DNA from: Periplaneta americana
Lineage: Eukaryota; Arthropoda; Insecta; Blattodea; Blattidae
Assembly: GCF_040183065.1 (NCBI RefSeq)
Contig: NC_091131.1
Location: 101,309,330-101,373,329 of the forward strand
Direction: 5' to 3'
DNA: 64,000 nt
Of this stretch, positions 21,722 through 31,654 are shown one piece after another. How positions within the stretch are numbered: position 1 is the stretch's first letter; each line of letters starts with the position of its first letter. A program made the position numbers and the translations under genes. The notes beneath the pieces were generated by a model. The model saw nothing but the letters and a program-made list of their open reading frames with translations, had not been told where the DNA came from and did not search any database.

Positions 21722-22640
21722 CATACATACATAAGTGTTCTGCCCAAGGGCAGGCCTTTCACTGCAAACCCAGCTTTCTCCAATCTTTCCTATTTTCTGC
21801 CTTACTCTTAGTCTCCGCATATGATCCATAGATCTTAATGTCGTCTATCATTTGAAGGGTTTGCGGGAAAAACGATGAATGTCACAATTCTGTTAAGGTT
21901 GGTGTCATTATCTAATCCAATGGATCACTACGAAATTTAGTGTTGTTCTTATGAAAACGGGTAAAAAGGAGAATTATCACCACGAATACAGTAATCCTTT
22001 CCTTTATTTTCTATAGAAACAGCAATATATCTTGCAATTATAGACTCAATTAGATCATTATCTAATCCTTAACATAAAATGTGACATTCACCGTTTTTCC
22101 CGCAAACCCTTCATTTGATATCTTCTTCTGCCCTGAACTCTTTTCCCGTTCACCATTCCTTCCAGTGCATCCTTCAGAAGGCAGTTTCTTCTCAGCCAGT
22201 GACCCAACCAATTTCCTTTTTCTCTTTCTGATCAGTTTCAGTATCATTCTTTCTTCACCCACTCTTTACAACACAGCTTCATATCTTATTCTGTCTGTCC
22301 ATTTCACATGTTCCATTCTTCTACATATCCACATTTCAAATGCTTCTATTCGTTTCTCTTCACTTCTTCGTAATGTCTATGTTTCTGCCACATACAATGC
22401 CACACTCCACACAAAGCACTTCACTAGTCTCTTCCTTAGTTTTTTTTTTCCAGAGGTCCGCAGAAGATGCTCCTTTATCTATTAAAAGCTTCCTTTGCCA
22501 TTGCTATCCTTTCGACTTCCTAGCAGCAGCTCATGTTACTGCTTATAGTATACTCCAAGTATTTGAAGCTGCCCACTTGCTCTACCGCCTCATTTAGAAT
22601 TCGCAAGTTTACCTCCTTTATGTTTCTGCTAATATCCATG
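21722..22640 (-). pseudogene. LINE 3' end (family 2), split by a MITE
   Basis: Minus-strand relic of a second non-LTR family. Traces in shifted frames are FEMWIYRRMEHVKWTDRI, RVGEERMILKLIRKRKR, then GSYAETKRKAENRKDW-like and CPWAEHLCM. The 3' end merges into (TATG)n. Interrupted at 21856-22110. A plus-strand relative lies at 52750-53160. Confidence 0.8.
21856..22110. mobile_element. MITE with 8-bp target duplication
   Basis: A 255-bp element with inverted ends AGGGTTTGCGGGAAAAACG, continuing into TGAATGTCACA. Exact duplication TCATTTGA at 21848-21855 and 22111-22118. Non-coding. The 8-bp duplication points to hAT-type transposase. Confidence 0.92.
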
Positions 22641-23571
22641 AATTATTAATCACCAAAACTGCATTGCCATTGAGTGCTACAGGTGTATTATACAAAACGT
22701 TACATAAAACGACGTCCTGTGAATAAAACGACGAAGACACCAATTTTATTCGATCCCTTTCTGGAAGAATATGCCCATTAGCTTTGTTCACAATGAAGAC
22801 TGTATACGCCAGGGTTGCCAGGCGTCCCGGATTTTGAGGGACATTCCCTTATTTGAGTAAAATGTCCCGCTTCTCGTAACATTCTTCCCCGGGACGTCAG
22901 TATTTCAAAACTACATCTTTTCTTCGACGGTATCCAAGTTTTCAAGTGGCCTCTACACCGCGGAAATGAGCAATCAACTTTTCACAGGTGTATTATGGAA
23001 CCGAGAACCGATTACAGTTCGATTCCGCACCTTTTAACAATTCATTTCATCTCCTGCATTCTTTCCGTTTTCTTCTCACCGAGTGTGATGTATGAAGCAG
23101 AGTCGTGTAGATTGGCCCTCCGCGCAGCACTGTCAGTCCTAATGCATAAGCAGGCCAGACCACCCAAGACCAACACTGCTTGGCGCGGCCTATTCCTAGT
23201 CCGTTGCGGTGGGCTTCGCAGCCCAGCTTAGCCCACCGCACTCCTCAGCACTCGTCTCAGCACTGCAGTGACGTCATCCCACCAGTTGATTGCATTCTAC
23301 TGTTTTCCTGCTTGTGCGCTAGTTGTGCTTTCGCTTGATGTGTGGCATGAGCATACCGGACACAGTACAAAATTAAAATATTTTCCACTGCTGTCGAACA
23401 CAGATTTAAAAACTGTCCCTATGGTACTTTTTAAAATTGTCATCCGACTCTGTATTTTTTAACTTTCTTACTGCGATTTTCTCCTTCACTACTTCTTCTC
23501 TAGAGAGACTGTATTTTAGAATGTACCGTATGTTTTAACGGCCGGTGTCTGTGATAGTTTTTTTTTTTCCG
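22641..23571. other. Unassigned; GC-rich patch
   Basis: A single hAT-like start CAGGGTTGCCAGGCGTCCCG at about 22809 has no partner end that I could find. 23130-23270 is GC-rich with GCCCACCGCACTCC-like sequence. Open frames there are not convincing. Confidence 0.35.
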
Positions 23572-23751
23572 GGCTGCTCTTACACTATCAAAATTTTTTT
23601 GGCAAAGATCTTTTTATAAAATATATATTATACAATATATGACAGTGTAATGGGTTTTCTTTTATAAAAGTTCCTTTCATAAAAGATCTTTTATTAAATG
23701 TGAGTGCAGCTTGTTATCTTTGATAAAATATTTATATACCGTGAAACAAAT

Positions 23752-23829
23752 ATGGCGGCACGCAAATATAACTGGACTGTTGCTACCACAAAAATTCTGA
23801 CATCGGAGTATGAAGCAAATGAAATGTAA
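23752..23829 (+). pseudogene. Truncated Myb/SANT-like N-terminus, 25 aa
   Basis: Reads MAARKYNWTVATTKILTSEY and stops after 25 codons. A Trp-centred 'W..ETTK.L...Y' start is typical of trihelix or MADF DNA-binding proteins that accompany Harbinger transposases. No downstream continuation was seen before the LINE insertion. Confidence 0.35.
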
Positions 23830-23854
23830 ATAAATAATTTTTATAATATAATAT

Positions 23855-24090
23855 TAATATTATATGGACAAATCCAGAAATGCATATAGAGTGTTAGTTG
23901 GGAGGCCGGAGGGAAAAATATCTTTGGGGAGGCCGAGACGTAGATGGGAGGATAATATTAAAATGGATTTGAGGAAAGTGGGATATGATGATAGAGACTG
24001 GATTAATCTTGCACAGGATAGGGACCGATGGCGGGGTTATGTAGGGCGGCAATGAACCTGCGGGTTTGTTAAAAGCCATTTGTAAGTAAA
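23855..24090 (+). pseudogene. LINE 3' end (family 1)
   Basis: The frame 23864-24055 reads [20 protein letters not shown], then [20 protein letters not shown]. Ends AAAAGCCATTTGTAAGTAAA. One of five family-1 3' ends in the window, here only ~235 bp. Confidence 0.88.
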
Positions 24091-24537
24091 TAATATGTTA
24101 TAATAATTTGTATAACTTTTCAATTCCTCTCATTGTAGCTCCTTCCATAAGTTTAGATGTATACCTCTCTTATCACGTGTTGCAATCCATGGTTTACCCC
24201 TGACCAGATATTTATTCGTGGTGTTATAAACTTAACACGTAAATAACAGTATAAACAAATCGTAAACTTAACGCGTAAATATTAGTATCAACAAATCCAC
24301 GGAACGCGTGTTCATTGTTGTGGAACAAGTGTTAGGAGAGATTTGTTCCTAATTTTAGGTCATGTTTGATAAAATCTTCTGAAAAGGTTTCATGTAGTGT
24401 AATATACCCCAAATCCTATCTTTTATCAAAGATCTTTGATGTAATATTTTATCATAACATTCTTTGTCAAAGATCTTTGATGTAATATTTTATCATAATA
24501 TTCTTTGTCAAAGAACTTTGATAGTGTAATAGCAGCC

Positions 24538-25083
24538 TCACAGAGACTGCATTTTCTTTGCGATGCACCATTATTTGGACTCATCTTGAAAAACAGAAAT
24601 CAAATGTTTGAAACAGTAGCTGATCGTTGATCGAACCGTACACACAAGCACAAACCCGCGCCAACTCAATTCATAAGTAACTGATAGAAGCGGAAGCTTG
24701 GGCTCATGCTTTGATACAAACAAGTTCACCGCACTAAACCGCTCCACAAGCAGTCCGCCGCGACTCGTGCGGTGGTGCAGGGTGACGGCACGGGCTAGTT
24801 CCGTGCGACATTGCTTAGCCCAGCGATGTCAGACAGGGACTAAACGGAGCGGAGCGCTCCACTAGACTGGTTTCGTGCTCCGGTGTTTCCACAGACATAA
24901 GCAAGTTCAAGCTCCACAACCGGTATTGGAGCTTACAACTCTGAGACTATTGCCTTAGCCCGTTGAGGTCAGCGGAGGACAAGCCCTTGGGCTTGGACCA
25001 ATCTGCACGACTCTGGTATGCAGTGTGGTCGTGGTGTTATAAGTTGGATTCAAGATGAGTACTAAACTTAAACTAGTATGGCC
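24538..25083. other. Unassigned; GC-rich core
   Basis: 24700-24990 is GC-rich (GAGCGGAGCGCTCC palindrome near 24849). No tRNA-like box or coding frame. It may be the remnant of another mobile element. Confidence 0.35.
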
Positions 25084-25379
25084 ATATTCATAGATTCTTA
25101 GCGCGGGCTTCCGGTGGATGATCAGCGAACTAACGTTTTTCGTATTCATAAACCAGTGTTAGCGATATGATATGATATGATACGATACGATACGATATGA
25201 TATGATATGATATATGATATGATATGATATGATATGATATGATATGATATGATATGATATGATATGATATGATATGATATGATATGATATGATATATGAA
25301 TCCTGTACAAGTAATCAGTCGATAGCCGGGGCTAGTTTAGCACGCTCGTAGCGCGGGCAAGCGAAATGTCTATGAATAG
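25084..25379. mobile_element. Small TIR element carrying (GATAT)n
   Basis: Left ATATTCATAGATTCTTAGCG and right complement GCTATTCATAGACATTTCGC, both continuing with GCGGGC-type sequence (GCGCGGGC and CCCGCGCT). The central 25153-25297 is a GATAT pentanucleotide array with GATAC and ATAT variants. The outer TATTCATAG resembles the ends of the 2909-6363 element. Confidence 0.55.
25153..25297. repeat. (GATAT)n microsatellite
   Basis: About 28 units with GATAC variants clustered near the left and two phase breaks (ATATAT). Confidence 0.95.
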
Positions 25380-25544
25380 CACCCGTAGATTTTGATGATA
25401 TGAGTTCTAAGAGATTGTGTGTATTTCGCGAGTCATGATTGGAAGAGGAAGATTTTCGCCAATTAAGAGCTGTATAAATAAATACAAAGCATGCTGCAAA
25501 TACTGTAACAAAGAATTTTCGATAGGACATGGCGGTTTAATGTT

Positions 25545-25990
25545 AAAAATTCGTATGCAGAAACCATTGCTGCAGTTGCTAAACTAACATTCGTATATCA
25601 TCCTGTAACGGTTCACCAAAGCTATTTTTCTACAGACTGTGAAATAAAACTGGCGAGTTGAGCATTTAAAGATTATAAATTACACTGTGACAGCACCAAA
25701 TGTGAAATGCTTGTGCAAAATATTTTAGCTACATATTTGGTTGAAATAGTATCGAATGGTTTAAATCAAAACAGAACATTCTTCTCAGTTGCGACTGATG
25801 CTTCGAATAAGGGAAACCTGATATGTTATGCTATTGTTACAAAATAATTTTCGGAGAAACGTGGCGTTGGTTGTCTTTGTTTCTGCTGTTGATCTTTTGT
25901 TAAAAAAAACTGGAATTCTATTACGCGTAGATCGTATTTTCTTTTGCAAGGAGAGGAAGACACCAATCCTTTAATTTGGCCTTTTATTGA
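25545..25990 (+). pseudogene. hAT transposase central fragment
   Basis: Successive frames read AETIAAVAKLTFVYHPVTVH, STDCEIKLAS, STKCEMLVQNILATYLVEIV, and TFFSVATDASNKGN. The 'FFSVATDASNKGN' stretch corresponds to the first catalytic aspartate region of a hAT subfamily of insects and fish. Frameshifts follow. No terminal repeats identified. Confidence 0.65.
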
Positions 25991-26165
25991 AGATCAGGAT
26001 AAACTAAATGATATGATGGCGAGTTAACATATTCTTCTGTTGTATTTATTTCTTATATAACTAAATGAGCTTTGTAACAAAACAATTCCACAACTGGAAC
26101 ATCATTAAACACAATCAACAGATATGTTTGAAATGTTAAATAAAGTACGAGAGTAGTCGGAATTG

Positions 26166-26440
26166 TTGTTCAGTCAGCTGCCCAAAGACAAGTCTGAACC
26201 TCATCAGTGACACTAATTAGGCATTGCTCATGAGGCAACTAAGCCAGTAGATAATGGACTAGGATTCCCCTTCCTTTACTTCTCCATTGCATACATCGCT
26301 AACTAGTAACATATTAAGTTAATCAAACTTCAGATGTAAACAAACAATATGTTCTTTCCCTGACACGTTACATCAAGTAAGTACTGTCTGATATAATAGA
26401 TGTATGTATCAGCCAGAACCTCAATCACAGGTAATAGTCT
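26166..26440 (+). repeat. Dispersed repeat F, copy 1
   Basis: Runs from TTGTTGTTCAGTCAGCTGCC to CAGCCAGAACCTCAATCACA. Same order of blocks in the copy at 40648-40945 and, inverted and split, at 36665-36510 plus 35147-35035. No tRNA-like boxes; class unknown. Confidence 0.75.
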
Positions 26441-26456
26441 AAATTAAGAATTCATA

Positions 26457-26726
26457 ATGGGTTTTGTGGTTAAAGTACACGAAAGTTTAAGGAAATTATG
26501 TCCATCAGGTCAGGAGTTTTTAAAAATTATGTGTCAAGGATATATCAAAGAAGTTAGCTTATCTGGAAAAGTAGTTAGACTTTCTCCCTCTTCTTTCAAG
26601 CACTTCACCGCTTTACTTTTCCAGAAACCAGTAAAACTTGAAGGCCCCACAAATATCGTGAAAGCAAATAAACTGACAAAATTATTGATGAGTAACTATA
26701 CAATAAATATACCGCACTATATGTAG
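26457..26726 (+). CDS. Unrecognised 89-codon open frame
   Basis: Starts MGFVVKVHESLRKLCPSGQE and ends with NYTINIPHYM. Balanced composition with no low-complexity, but I recognise no domain. No splice signals were found around it. It lies just upstream of segment A of the duplication and is not present before segment B. Confidence 0.2.
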   Translation: MGFVVKVHESLRKLCPSGQEFLKIMCQGYIKEVSLSGKVVRLSPSSFKHFTALLFQKPVKLEGPTNIVKANKLTKLLMSNYTINIPHYM

Positions 26727-26964
26727 TATTTCAACTAATAAAGAAGGATGTACCGATGATCAGAAATTGATGGAATTTTTAGTACATCCAGCAGCACCCC
26801 CAATTTACTTAAAACAGTGAGACATGTACCTTCGAAAGACCGCCGCAACATCATCAGAAAAAGTAAAGGTAATTTAATGTTTAAGTATTGTAAGCCCTCC
26901 ACCACAAAATATGTAGTTATACTTGTCCAGGTATTTCGACTTCAAAAGATGACAACCATAAGTT

Positions 26965-27222
26965 TTTTTTAGTTCGTTATTTAAAGACGCTGTATCGACT
27001 ACTAGGTTATTTAGCGTCGATGAGGCTGGTGATAGCGAGAAGGTATTTGGCGAGATGAGGCCGAGGATTCGCCATAGGTTACTTGGCATTCACCTTACGG
27101 TTGGGAAAAACCTCGGAAAAACCCCAAACAGGTAATCAGCCCAAGCGGGGATCGAACCCGCCCAAGCGCAACTTCAGACCGGCAGGCAAGCGCCTTAACC
27201 GACTGAGCCACACCGGTGGCTT
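26965..27222 (-). mobile_element. SINE (family B) with target duplication
   Basis: tRNA-like head at right on the minus strand (CCTTAACCGACTGAGCCAC; B-box complement GGGATCGAACCC). Body GGTTGGGAAAAACCTCGG; tail at left. Flanked by CAACCATAAGTT (26953-26964) and CAACCGTAAGTT (27223-27234). Segment B lacks it, giving an empty site. Confidence 0.92.
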
Positions 27223-27949
27223 CAACCGTAAGTTGTTAGCAACTCCTCCACAAGATAAAGTTACACTAAGCCTCTGCTTTTGGCAATGATTATTGTGCTA
27301 AGAATTAATGCACGTTTAAGGAAAAGTGGTTATTTGCGACATGCTTGAACACTAATTGCACTGTATAAACTGTTAACTGATGTAATCAGCAGACACTTAC
27401 ATCAAAGCAAGTATAATCGCTAGCCCCTTCATGTTGCGATGCTCCTCACAACACTCTCATCTTCGATCAGCATTCATTGCAAAACGAGTTGCTGGCTCCG
27501 TTTCATTGTTAGTGTAAAAGATGATGACGAATGTCTTATCAGTCAGTATACATTCCCACTTCCTCTGCTGAGTCTGCAGCAGAAATTTCCTCATAAAAAA
27601 AGTCTTGAAACACAAAAGGAAAAAAATTCCTTTTATTTTAATTTAATAGAACGATAGTGGGGTGTTGCGTCGCCGGGAATTAATTATTACCCCCCCCCCT
27701 TTATCAGAAGACTCATCGCAAATATTGTCTCTGAACAAAAATTTTAACAAACTAGCCGAACTTCCTCATCACAGGTGCATCAACCTTTCCGCGTTGCTTC
27801 TTATCTAGTATAAATACAGGATAACATTGCAAGTAAATAATTCAGTGGCAGAGAAGCTCATATTTTCTATTGGATAAAGTACCGACGAGGAAAAATAAAT
27901 TCCGCAGCAAACTAAGAACGAATTCTTCATTAATCCTTATTCAGAAGAC

Positions 27950-28135
27950 CCCAAGCTCTTCCTACTTCATCGGGAGCCCTTAATACTCCGAACACTTCAC
28001 CCCAGCCTATTTTCACTTTCGCAGATGGATGAAATAAAAGCGAGGTGGAGAATTTTGGTGGAACGATAGAGAGAAATGTGAGTAATTCGAGAAAAACCCT
28101 CCGCAACGTCTATCTGGGCCGCCTGAATGGAAGAC
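27950..28135 (-). mobile_element. SINE (family C) portion within copy A
   Basis: CCCCAGCCTATTTTCACTTT, then GATGAAATAAAAGCGAGGTG, matches 13740-13995 and 53225-53490. The tRNA head is missing. It predates the duplication because copy B has it at 30885-31075. Confidence 0.6.
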
Positions 28136-28188
28136 ACGGACAAGATCATTGTTAACATTATTAAATATATGGCATTCAAGTCTATGTA

Positions 28189-28461
28189 GGGTAAAGGTTG
28201 GTAATATTGTGACACTAATAATATTACGATAGTACTTTCTGAGAATTTTATATATATACATATATATATATTTATTTTATTATTTTTTTTACTGAGCGCG
28301 AGAAGGATCGGTTTTGTGCAGAAACTTGTCCATGAACATCCTCTTAATATGTTGACGCAAAAAACTGATCTTCCTCTCGCTCAGTAAAATTGGAAAAAAA
28401 AATTCTCAAAAAGTACTATCGTAATATTATTAGTATCACAATATTACCAATCTTTACCCTT
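28189..28461. mobile_element. Palindromic MITE in copy A
   Basis: Arms GGGTAAAGGTTGGTAATATT and its complement, with a 44-nt loop (28316-28359) between GGATCGGTTTT and AAAAACTGATC. Inserted after TA in CTATGTA. The relative in copy B (31101-31337) sits about 20 bp away and has the loop inverted. Confidence 0.82.
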
Positions 28462-28647
28462 TATACAGTAATGCATTAGCAAGTCAGAGCGGATTTCAAA
28501 TATAATATAAACCAACTCGTAGGAAGATTTGTTACAAAAAATGAACACTCATGGTTGGGAAGTTACGCGTAAAAATGCATAGTTTATGTCATAAATGTAA
28601 GAAGAAATGTAATAAATTAAAACTTGCTCCAATGCACTAAATAAAGT

Positions 28648-29007
28648 TTGACTATAATTATGTGTGTGTATTCCGCCTTTGCTTATCATACAATATGAAT
28701 GAATTAATTAGTCATATTTTCTCATTAACGTTTTCGGTACGTAAATTGTACCATCTTCAGATGTTTGTATATGATGCTAATTGTTAACCAAGCCTGTGGG
28801 TGCATGTATCTGGACTTAAATGGTCAGTGTTAACAATTAGCATCATATACAAACATCTGAAGATGGTACAATTTACGTACCGAAAACGTTAATGAGAAAA
28901 TATGACTAATTAATTCATTCATATTGTATGATAAGCAAAGGCGGAATACACACACATAATTATAGTCAAATTGTGACAGCTTATCGGTATATCTTCAACA
29001 TGAAATT
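28648..29007 (+). mobile_element. Hairpin element with perfect 142-bp arms and 13-bp duplication
   Basis: Arms 28647-28788 and 28829-28970 appear identical in complement over the stretches compared, around a 40-nt loop, followed by a 37-nt tail. The target duplication CACTAAATAAAGT lies at 28635-28647 and 29008-29020. Copy B shows the empty site (GCTAAATAAACAAAGTG near 31552). The long duplication points to a retroelement mechanism. Each arm has a hammerhead-like motif, suggesting a Penelope-like terminal unit. Confidence 0.88.
28857..28885 (+). ncRNA. Hammerhead-like motif (mirror copy at 28732-28760 on minus)
   Basis: CTGAAGA, extra T, stem II GGTAC/loop AATTTAC/GTACC, GAAA, palindromic AACGTT and A (UUA triplet). 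Stem I: CAT before the core with ATG after the A. Identical in both arms. Confidence 0.55.
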
Positions 29008-29201
29008 CACTAAATAAAGTGTTAAATTGTTACTCGAGTTCCCAGGTTGCCAGCGTGCTTTACTTGCTATAATTCATCCGAGCTCTTCAAATTAAGTAAT
29101 TTCTTCTATCTTTTGAAATGATACGTCAACACAACACGGTGTTTCCCACGGTTCCCATCCACATCTTTTGTTGCCGAACTCTTCATACCATTGTAGTAGA
29201 G

Positions 29202-29280
29202 CAGTGGTTCCCAACATTTTTTGACTGACGACACACTTTACTGAACGCCCATGATATCGCGGCACACTTATTTGATTTTA

Positions 29281-29337
<57 letters not shown>

Positions 29338-30064
29338 TAACAATAACCAGTCCTTTTCTTCTGGCGAAAAAGGTGGTGAAACTCTGGGTAGAATATTTTA
29401 TAGCGGACGGGGAGATGATTACTTTCACTGCACGGGAATTTTGTCGTTTCTGACCTCCTTTTCTTCCAACTAAGACTTTCAAGATCTAAACGGAATTCAA
29501 AGAAAAATTATGTTAAAACATCGCTATTCACATATATTTCGGTTCCACGATGAAATATGCAACAAAAAGTTGCCGGAACGCCGTTCTAACACGTTCCGCC
29601 AGAAACAAAGCACTGATAACTTCTATATAGTGTCGGACATCCAGTGATGTTAACACGTAATAGAAAATTCTAAAAGAACAAACAGCAACTTGAGTGACAT
29701 TAGAAAAAAACAAAGGTATGTGTAAAATTTCTCAACCTATCTATGCTGGATGTCCAATAAAAGATTTCTATTATCGTTTTTGAAAATTCGCCTACTTAAA
29801 TTAATGTGAAATCTGCGCTTGGTGGATTGCACAGAGTTCCTTTATACGTAGCCTTATGTGTTGAAAAACTGAACTGAGCATAGTTGCAGATGTTCAAGTT
29901 TCATTGGTAAAGTCTGTCTCAAAATATATCATATCAAAGACTTCGTTGCAAATAAAAAATGCGTCGTAAAGAGATTTTCTGGATGGCATAAAATTTATTT
30001 TTCAATTCCAAAATTTCGCGACACACTCCATAGAGATGCGCGACACACCGGTTGGGAACCCCTG
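29202..30064. mobile_element. Non-autonomous hAT-like element
   Basis: Ends CAGTGGTTCCCAAC and, at right, GTTGGGAACCCCTG. Terminal regions continue as GACGACACAC and GCGACACACC. Flanking octamers TAGTAGAG and TGATAGTG match at only 5 of 8, so the duplication is decayed or absent. Contains (AAT)n at 29284-29336. It separates duplicated copies A and B. Confidence 0.85.
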
Positions 30065-30072
30065 TGATAGTG

Positions 30073-31637
30073 TGTACAGATGGATCACAAATTTATGGAA
30101 TTTTAGTATATCCAGCAGCATCCCAATTTACTTAAAATAGTGAGACATGTACCTTCAAAAGACCGCAGCAACATCCTCAGAAAAACTGAAGGTAAATTAA
30201 TGTTTAAGTATTTTAAGCCCCCCACCACAAAATATGTAGTCATATGTGTCCAAGCATTTCGACTTCAAAAAGTGACAACCATATTAGCAACTCCTCCACA
30301 AGATGAAGTTACACTGCGCCTCTCCTTTTGGCAATGATTATTAACTGCTAAGAATTAATGCACGTTTAAGGGAAAAGGTTATTTGCAATATTATGGTTGA
30401 ACACTAATTGCACGGTATAAACTGTTAACTGGTGTAATCAGCAGACACTTACGTCAAAGCAAGTATAATCGCTAGTCCCTTCATGTTGAGCTGCCCCACA
30501 CACAGCAGCTCACGCAAGTCTTGAAACATAATAGGAAATAATTTCCTTTTATTTTCCTTTAATAGAAAGACGGTGGGCTGACGCGACGCCGGTGATTATA
30601 TTATCCTCATTAACAGAAGACACATCGCAAATATTGTCTCTGAACAAAAATTAACAAACTAGTCGTAACTTCGCGACTTTTTCACTACAGGTACACATCA
30701 ACCTTTCCGCGTTGCTTCTTATCTAGTATAAATACGGGACAACATCGGAAGCAAACAATGCAGTGGCAGAGAAGCCTATATTTCCTATTGGATAAAGTAC
30801 CGACGAGGAAGAATAAATTATCATCGCACTGCAGCAAACTAAGACTGAATTCTTCATTAATTCTTATTCAGAAGACCCCCAAGACTTTCCTACATCAACA
30901 TCGGAAACCCTTACTACTCCGAAGACTTCATCCCATTAAAGTTTTACTTTTGCAGATGGATGAAATAAAGGCGAGATGGACAGTGTTGGTAAAACGACAG
31001 AGGGAAATGTGAGTACCTTGAGAAAAACCCTCTGCAACGTCTACCTGGGCCGCCTGGATGGAATACGCGGTCAAGATCATTCTTAACATTATTAAATATA
31101 GGTTAAAGTTAGGTAATACTGTGATACGAGTAATATTGTGATAGATCTTTTAGAGAATTTATTACAATTTTATTGAGCGAGAGAAAAATTGGTTTTTTGC
31201 GTCAACGTATTAAGGGAATGTTCGTGGACAAGTTCCTGCACAAAACCGGTCCTTCTCTCGCTCAGTAAAACTGTAATATATTCTCAAAAAGAACTTTAAC
31301 AATATTACTGTTATTACAGTATTACCAACCTTTACTTTATAGCATTCAATTCTGTGTATATAATGCATTGGTAAATCAGAGTAAGTTTGAAATAAATAAA
31401 CCGTCTCGTAAGAAGATTTGTTATAAAACATGAACACTCATGGTTGGGAAGTTATGCGTAAAAAATTAACTTCAATAAAACGCGTAAAAATGCATAATTT
31501 GTCTTAAATGTAAAAAAATAAAATAAAATAAATTTAAAACTTGCTCCAAAGCGCTAAATAAACAAAGTGTTAAATTGTTATTAGAGTTCCCAGGCTATCA
31601 GCGTCCTTTACTTACGGTAATTCAATCGGGCTCTTCA
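30073..31637 (+). repeat. Segmental duplication, copy B
   Basis: Shorter counterpart of 26749-29100. It lacks the SINE and the 142-bp-arm hairpin and includes family C SINE sequence at 30885-31075. Adjacent to the hAT element at left and to a LINE at right. Confidence 0.9.
31101..31337. mobile_element. Palindromic MITE in copy B
   Basis: Arms GGTTAAAGTTAGGTAATACT and complement near 31310-31337, flanked by TATA on both sides (31097-31100 and 31338-31341). The 44-nt loop (31198-31241) is the reverse complement, with few changes, of that in copy A. Confidence 0.82.
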
Positions 31638-31654
31638 TTTTCATTTATTGAATT

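Larger units (their letters stand above)
23572..24537. mobile_element. TIR DNA transposon with LINE insertion
   Basis: The ends mirror each other: GGCTGCTCTTACACTATCAA at left; at right the complement reads GGCTGCTATTACACTATCAA. Subterminal copies of CAAAGATCTTTGAT recur at right. A LINE 3' end at 23855-24090 interrupts it. It carries a tiny Myb/SANT-like start codon frame. Harbinger or related type is likely; no target duplication identified. Confidence 0.75.
26749..29100 (+). repeat. Segmental duplication, copy A
   Basis: Collinear with 30073-31637 in the same orientation. Shared blocks include ATGGAATTTT near 26769/30093, AAGTATTTTAAGCC-like near 26882/30203, CATCAACCTTTCCGCGTTGC near 27778/30688, and AGTGTTAAATTGTTA near 29018/31567. 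Copy A alone contains a SINE (26965-27222) and a hairpin element (28648-29007). Each copy has its own palindromic MITE. Confidence 0.9.

Noticed and set aside
23047-23241. Open frame in the GC-rich patch as a host gene
   Set aside because: Competing frames on both strands, no splice signals, no recognisable domain; GC content alone explains the lack of stops.
22809-24830. A large hAT element starting at CAGGGTTGCCAGGCG
   Set aside because: No matching inverted end or 8-bp duplication was found downstream.
30758-31012. Open frame containing MDEIKARWTVLVKRQREM, resembling a MADF/Myb exon after a TTTTGCAG acceptor
   Set aside because: The same sequence occurs at 13820, 28020 and 53310 as the body of a tRNA-headed SINE, so the frame is incidental.
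28316-31241. Loop inversion of a palindromic MITE by recombination between its arms
   Set aside because: The two MITE copies sit at different positions relative to flanking sequence, so two insertions explain the opposite loops better.
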